64,000 nucleotides of DNA from Thermodesulfovibrio thiophilus DSM 17215 (GCF_000423865.1 NZ_AUIU01000017.1:1-64000), one strand, 5' to 3'. Positions 8,223 to 16,621 are shown, counted from the stretch's first letter. Numbers and translations are program-made. The notes: generated by a model from the sequence alone, not told the origin.

Positions 8223-8906
8223 TTATCTTAAACTACTTCCCGTATAAAAGCAGTGCCAGATGATTAAGTGCCTTGTCCTTCCTACGGTACACCTGTGCTC
8301 TTTCAAGAAACAGCTTCTCTCCGATGTTTGCCACGGCACGTCTTTATGTGAATAATTGCTGATCTGAGCAGCATTCATATCTGCAAGTCGATTTATTACA
8401 TCGTCTATAACTTCAAGTTCATGAGCTTTTAATTTTGTTAGATCAGGTTTTCTAAGTGGCAGATACTTTGTCTGGGGATAGTTGAAGTATTTATCTTCTA
8501 TTTTTACGAGTTCATTGTTATTTATCATTGACTCAACAACTTTTACAAACTCAACAGGTGTAGGTCCATAGTGATTTTTTATATAGGTGGCGCCAATGAG
8601 CTGTTCTTCATATTTCTCGTAAAAATCAAAATCAATAAAATAAAGAATTTTATAAAGGACACTCTCCCCTATGTTAGGCTTTGAACCAACCTTATTAAGA
8701 ATGTAAAGCAGGACTTCTTTTATTTTTTCAATATTTTTTTGAGGAACACTTATTCTGAAATCATGTTTTTGTGCTTCTGAATCCTGGGATATTGTAGGAC
8801 GGGAAACTCCCATTTTTTCTGCAAGCTCAAGCTGTGTGTAGCCAACCATCGTTCTTAATTTTTTTATTCTTTCCCCTATTAATCTGTTAATATTCATTTT
8901 TTTCAC
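8223..8906 (-). pseudogene. Panacea-domain (DUF4065) antitoxin with N-terminal HTH, decayed
   Basis: The N-terminus is an XRE helix-turn-helix (IKKLRTMVGYTQLELAEKMG) and the middle a Panacea/SocA domain (ESVLYKILYFIDFDFYEK, YIKNHYGPTPVEF). Two defects are visible. After GVSRPTISQ the usual remainder of the HTH and the linker are missing, which suggests an internal deletion. Near the end, after KDVPWQT, the frame is lost; one base of shift restores GEKLFLERAQVYRRKDKAL, ending at a stop at 8233-8235. Intact relatives are antitoxins beside varied toxins. No toxin gene is seen beside it. It is probably inactive. Confidence 0.7.
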
Positions 8907-8918
8907 CTTTTTTATTTA

Positions 8919-8946
8919 ATTATACATTTTGTATTATACCTGTCAA
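8919..8946 (-). promoter_or_regulatory. Promoter and operator of the Panacea-type gene
   Basis: On the minus strand TTGACA (8946-8941) and TATAAT (8924-8919) are 16 bases apart. The interval holds an inverted repeat, ATTATACA facing TGTATTAT (8919-8937, 7 of 8 positions pairing), a likely site for the HTH of this antitoxin. Confidence 0.7.
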
Positions 8947-9009
8947 TGTTGTGTTGCTTTTTCTAACAAATTTTGAATTTCCTTTATTAACCTTATAAAA
9001 CCCGCAAAA

Positions 9010-9036
9010 AAAGGCAGACCTCGTGTGTCTGCCTTT
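9010..9036. terminator. Bidirectional hairpin terminator
   Basis: AAAGGCAGAC (9010-9019) pairs with GTCTGCCTTT (9027-9036) with a 7-base loop. A T-rich run follows on both strands. Confidence 0.75.
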
Positions 9037-9052
9037 GATAATTTTGCTTTTT

Positions 9053-9196
9053 TTACTTGTTTTCTGTTGTTATCTGTGGAGTTAGTTCTTCATCTTCCCA
9101 TTCAAGACAATGCTGTTGTTGAACTTTCATTAAGTCTTTTGCTGAATTTCCACTTGTTTTAATTGTTGGAAGCTTTGCTGCACCACCACCTCCCAT
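9053..9196 (-). pseudogene. C-terminal remnant of an unknown gene
   Basis: A 47-codon frame reads MGGGGAAKLPTIKT...EWEDEELTPQITTENK and stops just before the hairpin at 9010-9036. The same frame is open upstream (VVFLPFAFM) as far as a TAG at about 9255, with no ribosome site before the ATG, so this is most likely the tail of a larger, lost gene rather than a whole one. The family is not recognised. Confidence 0.35.
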
Positions 9197-9255
9197 AAAA
9201 GCAAAAGGTAAAAAAACTACACGATTTTCTGGGACAGGAGAAAGGAACTATCAGT

Positions 9256-9660
9256 GACAATCTAATAAGTCTAAGGCTTGATCAACAAAAGCTAAATTCT
9301 TATTATGTGACATTATTTTTAAGCAGTTCGTTAGTTAACAGGGTTTGAAGAATACCACTTGCATGTTGATTTCAGAAAACATTTTATGCATTCAGGCTGT
9401 CGTGGTTTACATATCAATGCGGTAAAATCAATAAGGGCAAACAAAAATTTTTCTGTTTTATCACAGGTAAACAATTCCATCGCTATATCAATTACCGCTT
9501 TTTTCCTTCGGGTTTCCCCTTTGAGCTTCAGAAATATTATAGGTTTATTCTATAATTTTCAGCATGTTAATCAAAAAAATCTATTGGACATTTAATGACT
9601 TTATTATTTATTGTTTAAAAAACAAAAAATTCTTTTAAATTTTTAGTGCTCTAAATAACA
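9256..9660. other. Stretch without a supported gene
   Basis: A 78-codon plus-strand frame (9359-9595) has no ribosome site, no recognisable domain and irregular codon use, so I do not call it. The region is AT-rich and looks like decayed cargo between the Panacea remnant and the molbindin gene. Confidence 0.4.
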
Positions 9661-9680
9661 ATTAAGAAGGAGGTTTTACT

Positions 9681-9893
9681 ATGAAGTATGGTGCAAGGAA
9701 CAAAATAATGGCAAAAGTTAAGTCAGTTAAAAAAGGTGATGTAATGTCCATTGTTAAATTTGAAGTGAAAAATCCAGTTGATATGGCATCAGTGCTAACT
9801 ACCGAGTCTCTTGAGGAACTTAATTTGAAGGAAGGAGATAATGTTCAACTCATTATCAAGGCAATTCATGTTTTACCTGTAAAAGAGGATTAA
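9681..9893 (+). CDS. Molbindin: molybdate/tungstate-binding TOBE (Mop) protein
   Basis: The 70-residue product is a single Mop/TOBE domain: GARNKIMAKVKSVKKGDVMS near the start, TTESLEELNLKEGDNVQLIIKA in the second half. Such proteins assemble as hexamers and store or buffer molybdate or tungstate in the cytoplasm. A strong ribosome site AGGAGG lies 9 bases before the ATG. It stands alone here, with no ModABC transporter genes in view, and its 3' end overlaps a methyltransferase fragment on the other strand. Confidence 0.85.
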   Translation: MKYGARNKIMAKVKSVKKGDVMSIVKFEVKNPVDMASVLTTESLEELNLKEGDNVQLIIKAIHVLPVKED

Positions 9894-10158
9894 AAAATAG
9901 AAATAGCGTAAAACTTTTAACATTTATTTTACTGATTGTTAAAATTACAACTTGAAGATAGCTTTTGTATATATCAAGCATGCCTTTTTCTTTTAAATAA
10001 TGGTAGCCAAGCCGTGTTTTCAAAGTAAGAGCTGCATACCTGTCCATCTCCACGTGGCATACAGGGTAAAATCCAGTTTTTATAAATCCTTCCGATAGTC
10101 CTCCAGCTCCAGCAAATAACTCCACGAATGTACATTGTTTATTAATGTTTTTATTCAT
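9856..10158 (-). pseudogene. 5' fragment of a C5-cytosine DNA methyltransferase
   Basis: The first ~65 residues match the start of a Dcm-type methyltransferase: TFVELFAGAGGLSEGF (motif I, SAM binding) and VEMDRYAALTLKTR (motif II). Homology then stops (after DIYKSYLQ) and the frame continues only into unrelated AT-rich sequence, so the PC-containing catalytic motif IV and the target domain are missing. The remnant cannot methylate DNA. The truncation point near 9960 probably marks an old insertion or deletion that brought in the molbindin gene. Confidence 0.8.
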
Positions 10159-10225
10159 TCTATATTACCTATATTACATTTTTTGAATTCTTTTTAACAT
10201 TTTTTATATTTATTTCATATTTCTG

Positions 10226-10299
10226 TTGACATGCTCTTATTTTTTAAGTATCATTTAAGCAAAATAGCATGGTTACATATTACTGCTGGTAACCAGCAG
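10226..10299 (+). promoter_or_regulatory. Consensus promoter with a downstream GGTAACC operator
   Basis: TTGACA (10226-10231) and TATCAT (10249-10254) are 17 bases apart. The perfect palindrome CTGCTGGTAACCAGCAG occupies 10283-10299, with a weaker GGTTACA at 10271. The site lies just after the predicted start point, where a bound protein would block transcription. It is also 12 bases before TATTAG, the spacing seen at the GGTTACC promoters elsewhere in the window. Confidence 0.7.
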
Positions 10300-10352
10300 A
10301 TATTATTATTAGAGAATTCCATAAGGCATTAAAAATCTGATGGAGGGGTAAA

Positions 10353-10976
10353 ATGGACAATGAACAAGTTGAATTTGCAAAAACACTGTATGGCACACTT
10401 GCACAATCAGTTAGAGAACTTGAAAAAAATTTTCTCACGTTAATCGTGCAGCTTATAGCATCTCTGGGAGTTTATGGAGCAGGGCTTGTATATTATGTTG
10501 AACATGTAAAGGTTAATTCATGTTACTCAGTATTGATATTAATAGCTGCTACAATAGTGGCGATTTTTATCCTGATAATCCTCCGGCTTTCATGCAATAT
10601 ATTTGCTTACACAAGCAGGTCCAATCAAATAGTTATGGCAAAAATTGAAAATAAGGTTGGAATTTGTGGTAATATTGTTCCCACAAAATGGTGTCAGGCT
10701 ATAAATATAGATGACCCTCCAGAAATATATAAATTTTTTAAGTTAATTTCTTCTATTGCAATACTGTTGATAATAGGTATTGATTTATTGATAATAATTA
10801 TTGATTTTTTGATAATAGGTATTGATTTAAAAATATTTAATGATTTAATAAAAACACCAAATATCATTTTCATCATTTTCATAATGTTCATAATTTTTAT
10901 ATTTATATTAACTTGCGTATTTGAAAAATTTGCGTGGAACTCTTACAAAGACAAATTAAGAAAACTAAAATCGTGA
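10353..10976 (+). CDS. Hypothetical membrane protein with four helices
   Basis: The 207-residue product starts at an ATG behind TGGAGGGG. It has two hydrophobic helices near residues 27-50 and 58-82, a soluble loop, and two long Ile-rich helices near 130-150 and 165-190, then a basic tail. The Ile-rich segment is coded by short repeated stretches (TTGATAATAGGTATTGATTT twice). The family is unknown. It is the first gene after an operator of the element-wide type, so it probably belongs to the element's regulon. Confidence 0.65.
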   Translation: MDNEQVEFAKTLYGTLAQSVRELEKNFLTLIVQLIASLGVYGAGLVYYVEHVKVNSCYSVLILIAATIVAIFILIILRLSCNIFAYTSRSNQIVMAKIENKVGICGNIVPTKWCQAINIDDPPEIYKFFKLISSIAILLIIGIDLLIIIIDFLIIGIDLKIFNDLIKTPNIIFIIFIMFIIFIFILTCVFEKFAWNSYKDKLRKLKS

Positions 10977-11129
10977 AAGGAAGGAATCCAAATTTATAAA
11001 TAGTTGATACGAAAACTGCTTTAATAGTGCAATATAATTTATTAAAGCCTGATATATTACAAGAAAGTATCAAGTACCTCTGCTCTGGAATTCTTAAATT
11101 TTATAAAAGCATGAGAATTAATATAATAT

Positions 11130-11648
11130 TTATCCTAAGCCTGCTTTCTTGATAGCCTTCTCAATTAACTCCCCTGGATAATTATTTTTTAAACCTTTTA
11201 CTGTATCAATTAATTTATCACCAGAAACTTTAAAGTAGTCATGCACGTAAAAGGCGGTTGCAACAATTGACAATTCTGCAACGTTTAAATTTCCATATTT
11301 TTCTACAATTTTTTCTATAGCCTGTTTTTCCTCTTTTGTTAAAAGGTCTAAGTAGTTATTAAGTTCATCTGTAGGGGTAATGAAGTATCCTTTTTCATCT
11401 ATCCAGTCAATTTTTAGCATGCCTGTATCTTCTGCGAAATTTAATTCAGAAGCAACTTCAGATGAATATGGTCCATAAAGATACAATGAATAATTGAACT
11501 TTCCAATATTTTCACGGGTTAACAAATAAATTATTTTCTGGATAACTGTCTTTCCAATTTGCTCACGGTTTTCCTCCCTTAATTTTTTCACCACATAAGA
11601 TATTAAGGTAGCAGGTTTGAAAATACTATATTGTGTGTCACTTGCCAT
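11130..11648 (-). CDS. Panacea/YwgA-like protein, probable antitoxin or regulator
   Basis: The 172-residue product has KTVIQKIIYLLTREN, YSLYLYGPYSSEVASEL and a winged tail, the pattern of YwgA/SocA-like proteins (Panacea superfamily: KxxYF followed by YGPxS). Family knowledge: such domains neutralise toxins coded next door. It overlaps the preceding 79-residue gene by 11 bp, so the two form a coupled pair like a toxin-antitoxin operon. Detailed family placement rests on a few motifs. Confidence 0.6.
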   Translation of the reverse strand: MASDTQYSIFKPATLISYVVKKLREENREQIGKTVIQKIIYLLTRENIGKFNYSLYLYGPYSSEVASELNFAEDTGMLKIDWIDEKGYFITPTDELNNYLDLLTKEEKQAIEKIVEKYGNLNVAELSIVATAFYVHDYFKVSGDKLIDTVKGLKNNYPGELIEKAIKKAGLG

Positions 11649-11877
11649 GATTTTTTAATACCTCCTTTGCTTTAGTCTTGTCATCTGGTTTTACGTATAA
11701 CCTGATTTGCTTGATTTCTTGCATATTCCTAACTATTGAAGATTCCCTTGACAATGGATAAGGATTACCATCTTTAATTACAAAAATTTCTTTTTTCTGT
11801 TCTCTATCAGAGTTAAATTTATACCATGAATTAGTAGCACTGTCTTCAAAACACCAGATATCCTTGTCTGCTAGCAT
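11638..11877 (-). CDS. Small protein coupled to a Panacea-like gene
   Basis: The product has 79 residues and begins MLADKDIWCFEDSATNSWYKF. It has no recognised domain, is basic toward the C-terminus (KPDDKTKAKEVLKNHGK) and has no membrane segment. No good ribosome site is visible. Its stop falls inside the start of the Panacea-like gene, which makes it the first gene of a two-gene operon and the candidate toxin or partner. Function is inferred only from position. Confidence 0.5.
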   Translation of the reverse strand: MLADKDIWCFEDSATNSWYKFNSDREQKKEIFVIKDGNPYPLSRESSIVRNMQEIKQIRLYVKPDDKTKAKEVLKNHGK

Positions 11878-12037
11878 TTTTGTTTAATCACATGTTAACT
11901 TTAAGGGTAGAAAATTTTAACATAAAATCGTAACAATTTACTTAAAAACAAAAACGTTGGAAGCAGTAAAAAAATTAAACAATGTGGCTTTATTTGAGAG
12001 TTTCGTGGTTTCGTGTAACAAATTCGTAATAGAAATT

Positions 12038-12060
12038 GGTTACCAGTTTGCAGGGTAACC
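12038..12060 (+). promoter_or_regulatory. Paired GGTTACC/GGTAACC operator in a leader-like sequence
   Basis: Sites at 12038-12044 and 12054-12060 are 16 bp apart. The second continues as CCAGAACGATATTTAAGGGAGG, close to the CCAGAACAATATAAAAGGAGG after the paired sites at 17.8 and 21.8 kb. It is a diverged third copy of that leader, but no frame starts behind this ribosome-site-like GGGAGG. Confidence 0.6.
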
Positions 12061-12109
12061 AGAACGATATTTAAGGGAGGCTTAAGCAAGAAAAAATTAA
12101 AAAATAATC

Positions 12110-12138
12110 TTGAAATACTGAATCAACTAAAGTAATAT
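12110..12138 (+). promoter_or_regulatory. Promoter of the PIN gene
   Basis: TTGAAA (12110-12115) and TAATAT (12133-12138) have 17 bases between them, 45 bp before the PIN gene start. The same TAATAT -10 occurs in the duplicated leader at 17756. Confidence 0.6.
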
Positions 12139-12182
12139 ATATATAAATAACCACAAATAAAAATAAAAAGGAGATAATTTAT

Positions 12183-12947
12183 ATGTCATCAACCAACTTT
12201 AATATTTATATAGCAGATTCTTCAGCTTTCATAAAAAATCCAAATTTTGTTAAATCTTTAAAAGGTGTAATTGTTATTCCTGATGTAGTGCTTAATGAGC
12301 TTCATGGATTAAAAAATTCTGAAAATCCAAAAATAGCAACAAATGCCATAACTGCATTTAAAAATATTGAAGAATATTTTACCAGTAAAAAAGGAAGTAA
12401 AAACCCAAACAATGATTCTGTTCTCGTAATAGAAAAAGATTATAAAAAATTACCTAACGTTAATGTAGAAAGCTTTGTAGATAAAGTTGTATTAGGAACA
12501 GCTCTATTATATAAAGAAAAAAACCCGTATAAAACAGTAACCTTATTAAGTGATAAACTTAACCTGAGGGTTTCAGCCGCCTCTTTACAGTTAAATACTG
12601 TAGATATTTCTTACTTGTTTATAAAAGAAATCAATCCATCAGAACCAATAAAAATAAAAACAAGTGATATGCCTTTAAGAACAAAAAAACAGGAACTAGC
12701 AGCAGATATGAGAAGAGCAGCACAGATTTTATTGGGGTGCTCTATAGCTTCTTTCTTTGTATTTCCTCTTTTAGCTATATTTTTTATTTTTTTGCTTGTT
12801 CCTTTCTTTTTCTTTTTATTCATAAAACCTGAAGAAGCAGAGGAAATAGAGTTCTCCCCCGCAGCTCCAGATGACTGGAAATTTATTTCTGAAGAAGATC
12901 CCTGTGAAAACATAGGAAGATATGGTTCTGATCGTTTATTATATTAA
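12183..12947 (+). CDS. PIN-domain ribonuclease with C-terminal membrane anchor
   Basis: The 254-residue product opens with a PIN domain (YIADSSAFIKNP with the first Asp at ~11; IPDVVLNELHGLK with Glu; later DKVVLGTALLY and LLSDKLNLRVSA giving the remaining acidic residues). PIN domains cleave RNA with a cluster of acidic residues and a metal. A 40-residue hydrophobic double helix (CSIASFFVFPLLAIFFIFLLV...) follows at ~182-222, then an acidic tail, so the nuclease would be held at the inner membrane. The ribosome site AAAGGAG is good. No VapB-like partner gene is adjacent; the gene on the other strand is convergent. Confidence 0.75.
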   Translation: MSSTNFNIYIADSSAFIKNPNFVKSLKGVIVIPDVVLNELHGLKNSENPKIATNAITAFKNIEEYFTSKKGSKNPNNDSVLVIEKDYKKLPNVNVESFVDKVVLGTALLYKEKNPYKTVTLLSDKLNLRVSAASLQLNTVDISYLFIKEINPSEPIKIKTSDMPLRTKKQELAADMRRAAQILLGCSIASFFVFPLLAIFFIFLLVPFFFFLFIKPEEAEEIEFSPAAPDDWKFISEEDPCENIGRYGSDRLLY

Positions 12948-12955
12948 AATTTTTA

Positions 12956-13237
12956 TTAATCTGGGTTTTTAGTTCCAACTTCTTTTTCTACAGAAGAAGG
13001 TTGAAAGAGAGCAACCATATCCACATACCCTTTCATTGCCCCCCACCATCTTTCTTCAAATAAAACCTGCTCTATTATTTCAACTTTTTTTGTGTTACCC
13101 TTTATTGCACCTATTTTTACAGTAAAAACACCTGGTTCCTGTTTAAAAACGTAGGAAAAAGGAATAAGAAAAAAATCATTTATAAAAATACAAGGACCTT
13201 CTTCTTCATGAAAATAAAAAAACACATTTTTTTGCAT
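12956..13237 (-). CDS. Small hypothetical protein
   Basis: A 93-codon frame convergent with the PIN gene (gap 8 bp). It contains FFYFHEEEGPCIFIND and ERWWGAMKGYVDMVALFQP, and looks like a compact soluble domain. The ribosome site is weak and I recognise no family. The downstream region 13238-13433 holds only AT-rich sequence and a TTGACA at 13378. Confidence 0.45.
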   Translation of the reverse strand: MQKNVFFYFHEEEGPCIFINDFFLIPFSYVFKQEPGVFTVKIGAIKGNTKKVEIIEQVLFEERWWGAMKGYVDMVALFQPSSVEKEVGTKNPD

Positions 13238-13433
13238 TTTTATAGGAATTTTTTCTTTGAAAATAAAAGTATAACAATCATTTTCTTCTAAATAAAATAA
13301 GGTAAAACCATATAATCCTCCTGTTGTTTTTATTTAACTTTAAAATTTTGCCCCATTATCAAATTTACACAAAATAGTTGACAGTACCAATTGCACTTGA
13401 GAATTTTAGGTAATTTTTTTAAAATTAATTACC

Positions 13434-14315
13434 ATGAATGAATTAAGAATTGATAATATTATTAATTGGTTACCTGAGTTTATTAAAAATAAAAATTCAT
13501 CCATCTCAGGCAAAATAAACTTATCTAGTACTAAATGGATAGAACCTGTTGGAATAAGTATCATAAAATCTATAGAATTATCAACTCCTGATATTGAAAT
13601 AATTAAACCTGCGTCTAAAAATGTAAAAAATTATTTAGATATAATGCAATCTGATTGTTCATCACAGGGTCAAACTTTTATGTCAATAAAAATAATTAAT
13701 ACCAGACAGCAAAGTAATATAGATAAAATAGCCAATGAAATTGCAGAAAAAATGTTAAAAAATATAGACTTTAAAGATGATATGGAATATAAAAAAGATT
13801 ACCAGGATTATCTCAAATATATGTTAAGTGAAGTTATGCTCAATGCAGTTAGTCATTCCGACAGTACTGTGGATATAGTAGCATGCGCACAGTATTATCC
13901 TTATAAAAGGAAAACGCAGGTATCTATTGTTGATTGTGGCGTTGGATTTAAAGCTACGCTTTCTCGTAAACATAATGACATCTTCAATGAGCGTGATGCT
14001 CTTAAGAAGGCAATTCAAAAAGGTATAACAGGCTCCATACAATATGTGTATCAAAATGCTATTAAAAATATTGGCATAGGATTATATGCATTATCTCAGA
14101 TGGTAAAGAAATTAAATGGTTATCTATCCATAGTTTCAAAAGATGGTTGTTTAATATTAGAAAATAACCAGATAAGGACAACTGAGCTTCCCTGTAAATG
14201 GGATGGTAGTATTGTTGCTTTTGAGTTTGATTTGAACGTGATAAACTTAGATTTTATTGACTTTATGAAATTATATGTTTATCAAGAAGAAAATTCAGAA
14301 GAAGATATTTTTTGA
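13434..14315 (+). CDS. GHKL/HATPase-domain protein, partner-switch type
   Basis: The product has 293 residues. The N-terminal ~95 residues form a small STAS-like or linker region (ISGKINLSSTKWIEPVG). The second half is a histidine-kinase-like ATP-binding fold: N-box EVMLNAVSHS, G1 VDCGVGF and G2 GIGLYAL. There is no phosphoacceptor His domain, so this resembles anti-sigma or partner-switching ATPases rather than sensor kinases. The start codon has no clear ribosome site. It converges with, and overlaps by 34 bp, a STAS-like gene. Confidence 0.75.
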   Translation: MNELRIDNIINWLPEFIKNKNSSISGKINLSSTKWIEPVGISIIKSIELSTPDIEIIKPASKNVKNYLDIMQSDCSSQGQTFMSIKIINTRQQSNIDKIANEIAEKMLKNIDFKDDMEYKKDYQDYLKYMLSEVMLNAVSHSDSTVDIVACAQYYPYKRKTQVSIVDCGVGFKATLSRKHNDIFNERDALKKAIQKGITGSIQYVYQNAIKNIGIGLYALSQMVKKLNGYLSIVSKDGCLILENNQIRTTELPCKWDGSIVAFEFDLNVINLDFIDFMKLYVYQEENSEEDIF

Positions 14316-14659
14316 GAAAAGACTATATCAGGCCTCATAACTATTACTTTGTGTTCTTCTGAAAAATCGTGGATTTTTCTACTGTATTTAACCACCCAGT
14401 TAAGAATGCCTCTAACTTTCTCATTTGCATTTTCAAGTTTCACTCTTTCTTTGATAAAGTTTACCCCAAAAGCTCTGGTAAAAATTCCCAGTATTTCATC
14501 GCCAAATGATTGATTTATACACTCCACCCCTGAAAAATCCAGAGTGACTGTTTCTCCATTCTGAAATGCTTCCTCCATTACCTTGCGTATTTTTTCTCCC
14601 GCAAAACGTGAGCCTATAAAATCATATGGAACTATTTCTTTTACTTTTATCGTTTTCAT
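14282..14659 (-). CDS. STAS-like (DUF4325) protein
   Basis: The 125-residue product starts behind AAAGGGG. It shows the DUF4325 pattern: VPYDFIGSRFAGEKIRKVMEEAF, then VTLDFSGVECINQSFGDEILG. DUF4325 is a STAS relative found alone or next to GHKL ATPases. Here the ATPase is coded on the opposite strand with overlapping 3' ends. A partner-switching pair, in which the ATPase phosphorylates or sequesters the STAS-like protein, is a reasonable inference. Its T/S residue at the usual phosphorylation position is Ser in NQSFGDE. Confidence 0.75.
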   Translation of the reverse strand: MKTIKVKEIVPYDFIGSRFAGEKIRKVMEEAFQNGETVTLDFSGVECINQSFGDEILGIFTRAFGVNFIKERVKLENANEKVRGILNWVVKYSRKIHDFSEEHKVIVMRPDIVFSQKISSSEFSS

Positions 14660-15038
14660 GTTTTAACACCCCTTTTTAAAAGTATAAGAAAATATTTTTT
14701 ATTTGTCAATTAGAAAATAGAAAAAAACAATTAAGAAAAATTTATTTCAGATATTTTATTAAAAATCAATAGCTCAGTGGGAGATAGAATCGTCCGCCCC
14801 ATAGATAATCATGTCGTCTGACCTATAAAAGGTATCTGACTCCGAAGTGTAAATTGGAAAATAAATAAAAAAAATTATTAAAATAACTTATTTCATTTAA
14901 AAGATGAAATAGTACATTTTAAGAAAATTAAATTCATTGATAGGGATAGATACGACGAAATTAAAATAAAAATTAAAGAAGTTTATCATTACTCTGTTAA
15001 GTATTTCTTAAAAAATTGATGATGTAGTTTACTAAGAT
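14660..15038. other. Intergenic region with a tRNA D-arm-like segment
   Basis: No gene is seen. At 14770-14790 the bases ATAGCTCAGTGGGAGATAGA match the D-arm of a tRNA, but no anticodon stem, T-arm (GGTTCGA) or acceptor pairing follows. A small hairpin, ACCT..AGGT, lies near 14840-14853. It is not a working tRNA; it could be a scar or attachment-site relic. Confidence 0.35.
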
Positions 15039-16428
15039 ATGAATAATGTAAGCTTAAAAAAAGAAGACATTGAAGAATTAAAATCTAACACGAAAAAGTT
15101 ATATTCATTCGTAAAAACAGAAAATAATGGCATGTTGTTTTTTGTATTAAATAAATTAGGTAAATTACCATATGATTTTGATGATGCTCCACTTTTGTAT
15201 TTAATAGACCATAAAGATGCAAAGATTAGATATTTAGCTATTAAAAATCTGGCTAAACTGGAAAAATTTTCGTTATTTCCTGTTTTTAAAAAAGTTATTA
15301 CTAATGATCCATGTGCAGATGTAAGAAGAGAAGCAACTTCTGCTATAGGTCGATTGCGTGACCCAAAAGCCATTCCTTTTCTTATTGAATTATTAAAAGA
15401 TTCCGATCCCGAAGTAGTTATGCAAGCTATCAGGGGGCTTCTTGTTTTTAAGAACAGCCAGTTAATCGCAAAAAAATTAAAGAAACTAAAAAATCATCCC
15501 AACGAAATAATTCAAGATGTCATTAAAAAGGAATTTTTCCCGAAAAAACCTAAAAAGAATGCTCTTAAACATACAGAATTTCCTGATTTTCTTAGAAATA
15601 AGGTAGTTCTTGGAGATGTGCAGGAAATAATTAAGTGCATTCCTGATGAGTCAGTTCATCTTACCTTTACATCCCCGCCTTACTATAATGCTCGAGATTA
15701 CTCAATCTATCAAAGCTATGAACAATACTTAAAATTTCTGGAAAGAGTTTTTAAAGAAGTTCATAGAATTACTAAAGAAGGTTGTTTCTTTATTTTAAAT
15801 ACTTCACCTATTATCATGCCTCGTGTTAGCAGGCAACATGCCAGCAGGCGGTATCCTATTCCTTATGATATTCACCCATTACTTGTAAAGATGGGGTGGG
15901 AATTTATAGACGATATTGTTTGGGTAAAACCAGAAGCAAGTGTAAAAAATCGCAATGCAGGATTTTTACAACATCGAAAACCACTTGCTTATAAACCTAA
16001 TGCAAGAACAAGAGATGGTTATGGTATACAGAAAAAAAACAGATAAGCTAATAGATTGGAATATAAAACAATATGACCAAAAGACGGTTGAAGAAAGCAA
16101 GGTAATTGGAAATTACGAAACCTCAAATGTATGGGAAATCGATCCTGTATTCGATAAAACGCATAGTGCAGTTTTCCCATTGGAACTTTGTAAAAGAGTG
16201 ATAAAATTTTATTCTTTCAAGGGAGATTTAGTTTTTGATCCTTTTGCCGGTAGTGGTACGTTAGGAAAGGCTGCTCAAATTCTGGATAGATATTTTTTCT
16301 TAACCGAAATAGATCCAAAGTACTTTGAAAGAATTAAAGAAAATCTTGGATTTATAGATGTGAATTATGAAAAAGATTTTTTTAATAGGATTTTTACTTT
16401 TAATTATATCAACGACTGTTTATGCTGA
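15039..16428 (+). pseudogene. HEAT-repeat DNA methyltransferase with a frameshift
   Basis: The N-terminal ~165 residues are HEAT-like repeats (DVRREATSAIGRLRDPKAIPFLIELLKDSDPEVVMQAIRGLL). Next comes a beta-class amino-methyltransferase with motif IV TSPPYYNARDYS and, in the shifted frame, motif I FDPFAGSGTLGKAA. The first frame ends at 16046; the second is +1. Taking out one A in the AGAACAAGAGATGG stretch (~16007-16012) joins them as NARTEMVMVYRKKTDKL, a good match to this family. So the gene carries a single inserted base, from mutation or sequencing error. Intact members methylate N4-cytosine or N6-adenine. No restriction gene is adjacent. Confidence 0.75.
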
Positions 16429-16621
16429 CAGTGCAAATCAATCTGGTTGGTTATCATCTTTTATTACCGGTTCGCAGGCAACCCGTTCTGTATATGTGTG
16501 TGTTGCATTAAACACGCTTAATGGCACAATAAAATTTTGCAATCTTGTTGAGAGAAAAGGTGATGGCATACAGCCCGGTGAGTATGCTGACTATAACAGC
16601 TGTTCAGTAAATTGCAGATAA
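16367..16621 (+). CDS. Small secreted protein
   Basis: The product has 84 residues with a clear signal peptide (KK, then FLIGFLLLIISTTVYA, cleavage before DSANQ) and four cysteines in the mature part (CVALN, CNLVE, CSVNC), possibly two disulfides. The family is unknown. It overlaps the tail of the methyltransferase frame by 62 bp and has a weak ribosome site. A DsbC-like gene follows 34 bp later, which suits a disulfide-bonded periplasmic product. Confidence 0.6.
   Translation: MKKIFLIGFLLLIISTTVYADSANQSGWLSSFITGSQATRSVYVCVALNTLNGTIKFCNLVERKGDGIQPGEYADYNSCSVNCR

Noticed and set aside
8223-8906. Intact Panacea toxin-antitoxin system
   Set aside because: The antitoxin has an internal deletion and a C-terminal frameshift, and no toxin gene is adjacent.
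14768-14850. tRNA gene
   Set aside because: Only the D-arm matches; anticodon arm, T-arm and acceptor stem are missing.
16030-16039. A8 tract near the methyltransferase frameshift as a phase-variation switch
   Set aside because: Loss of one A there would also join the frames, but the joined peptide would read DGYGIQKKTD, whereas shifting earlier gives EMVMVYRKKTD, the better match to the family. The lesion is more likely upstream of the A tract.
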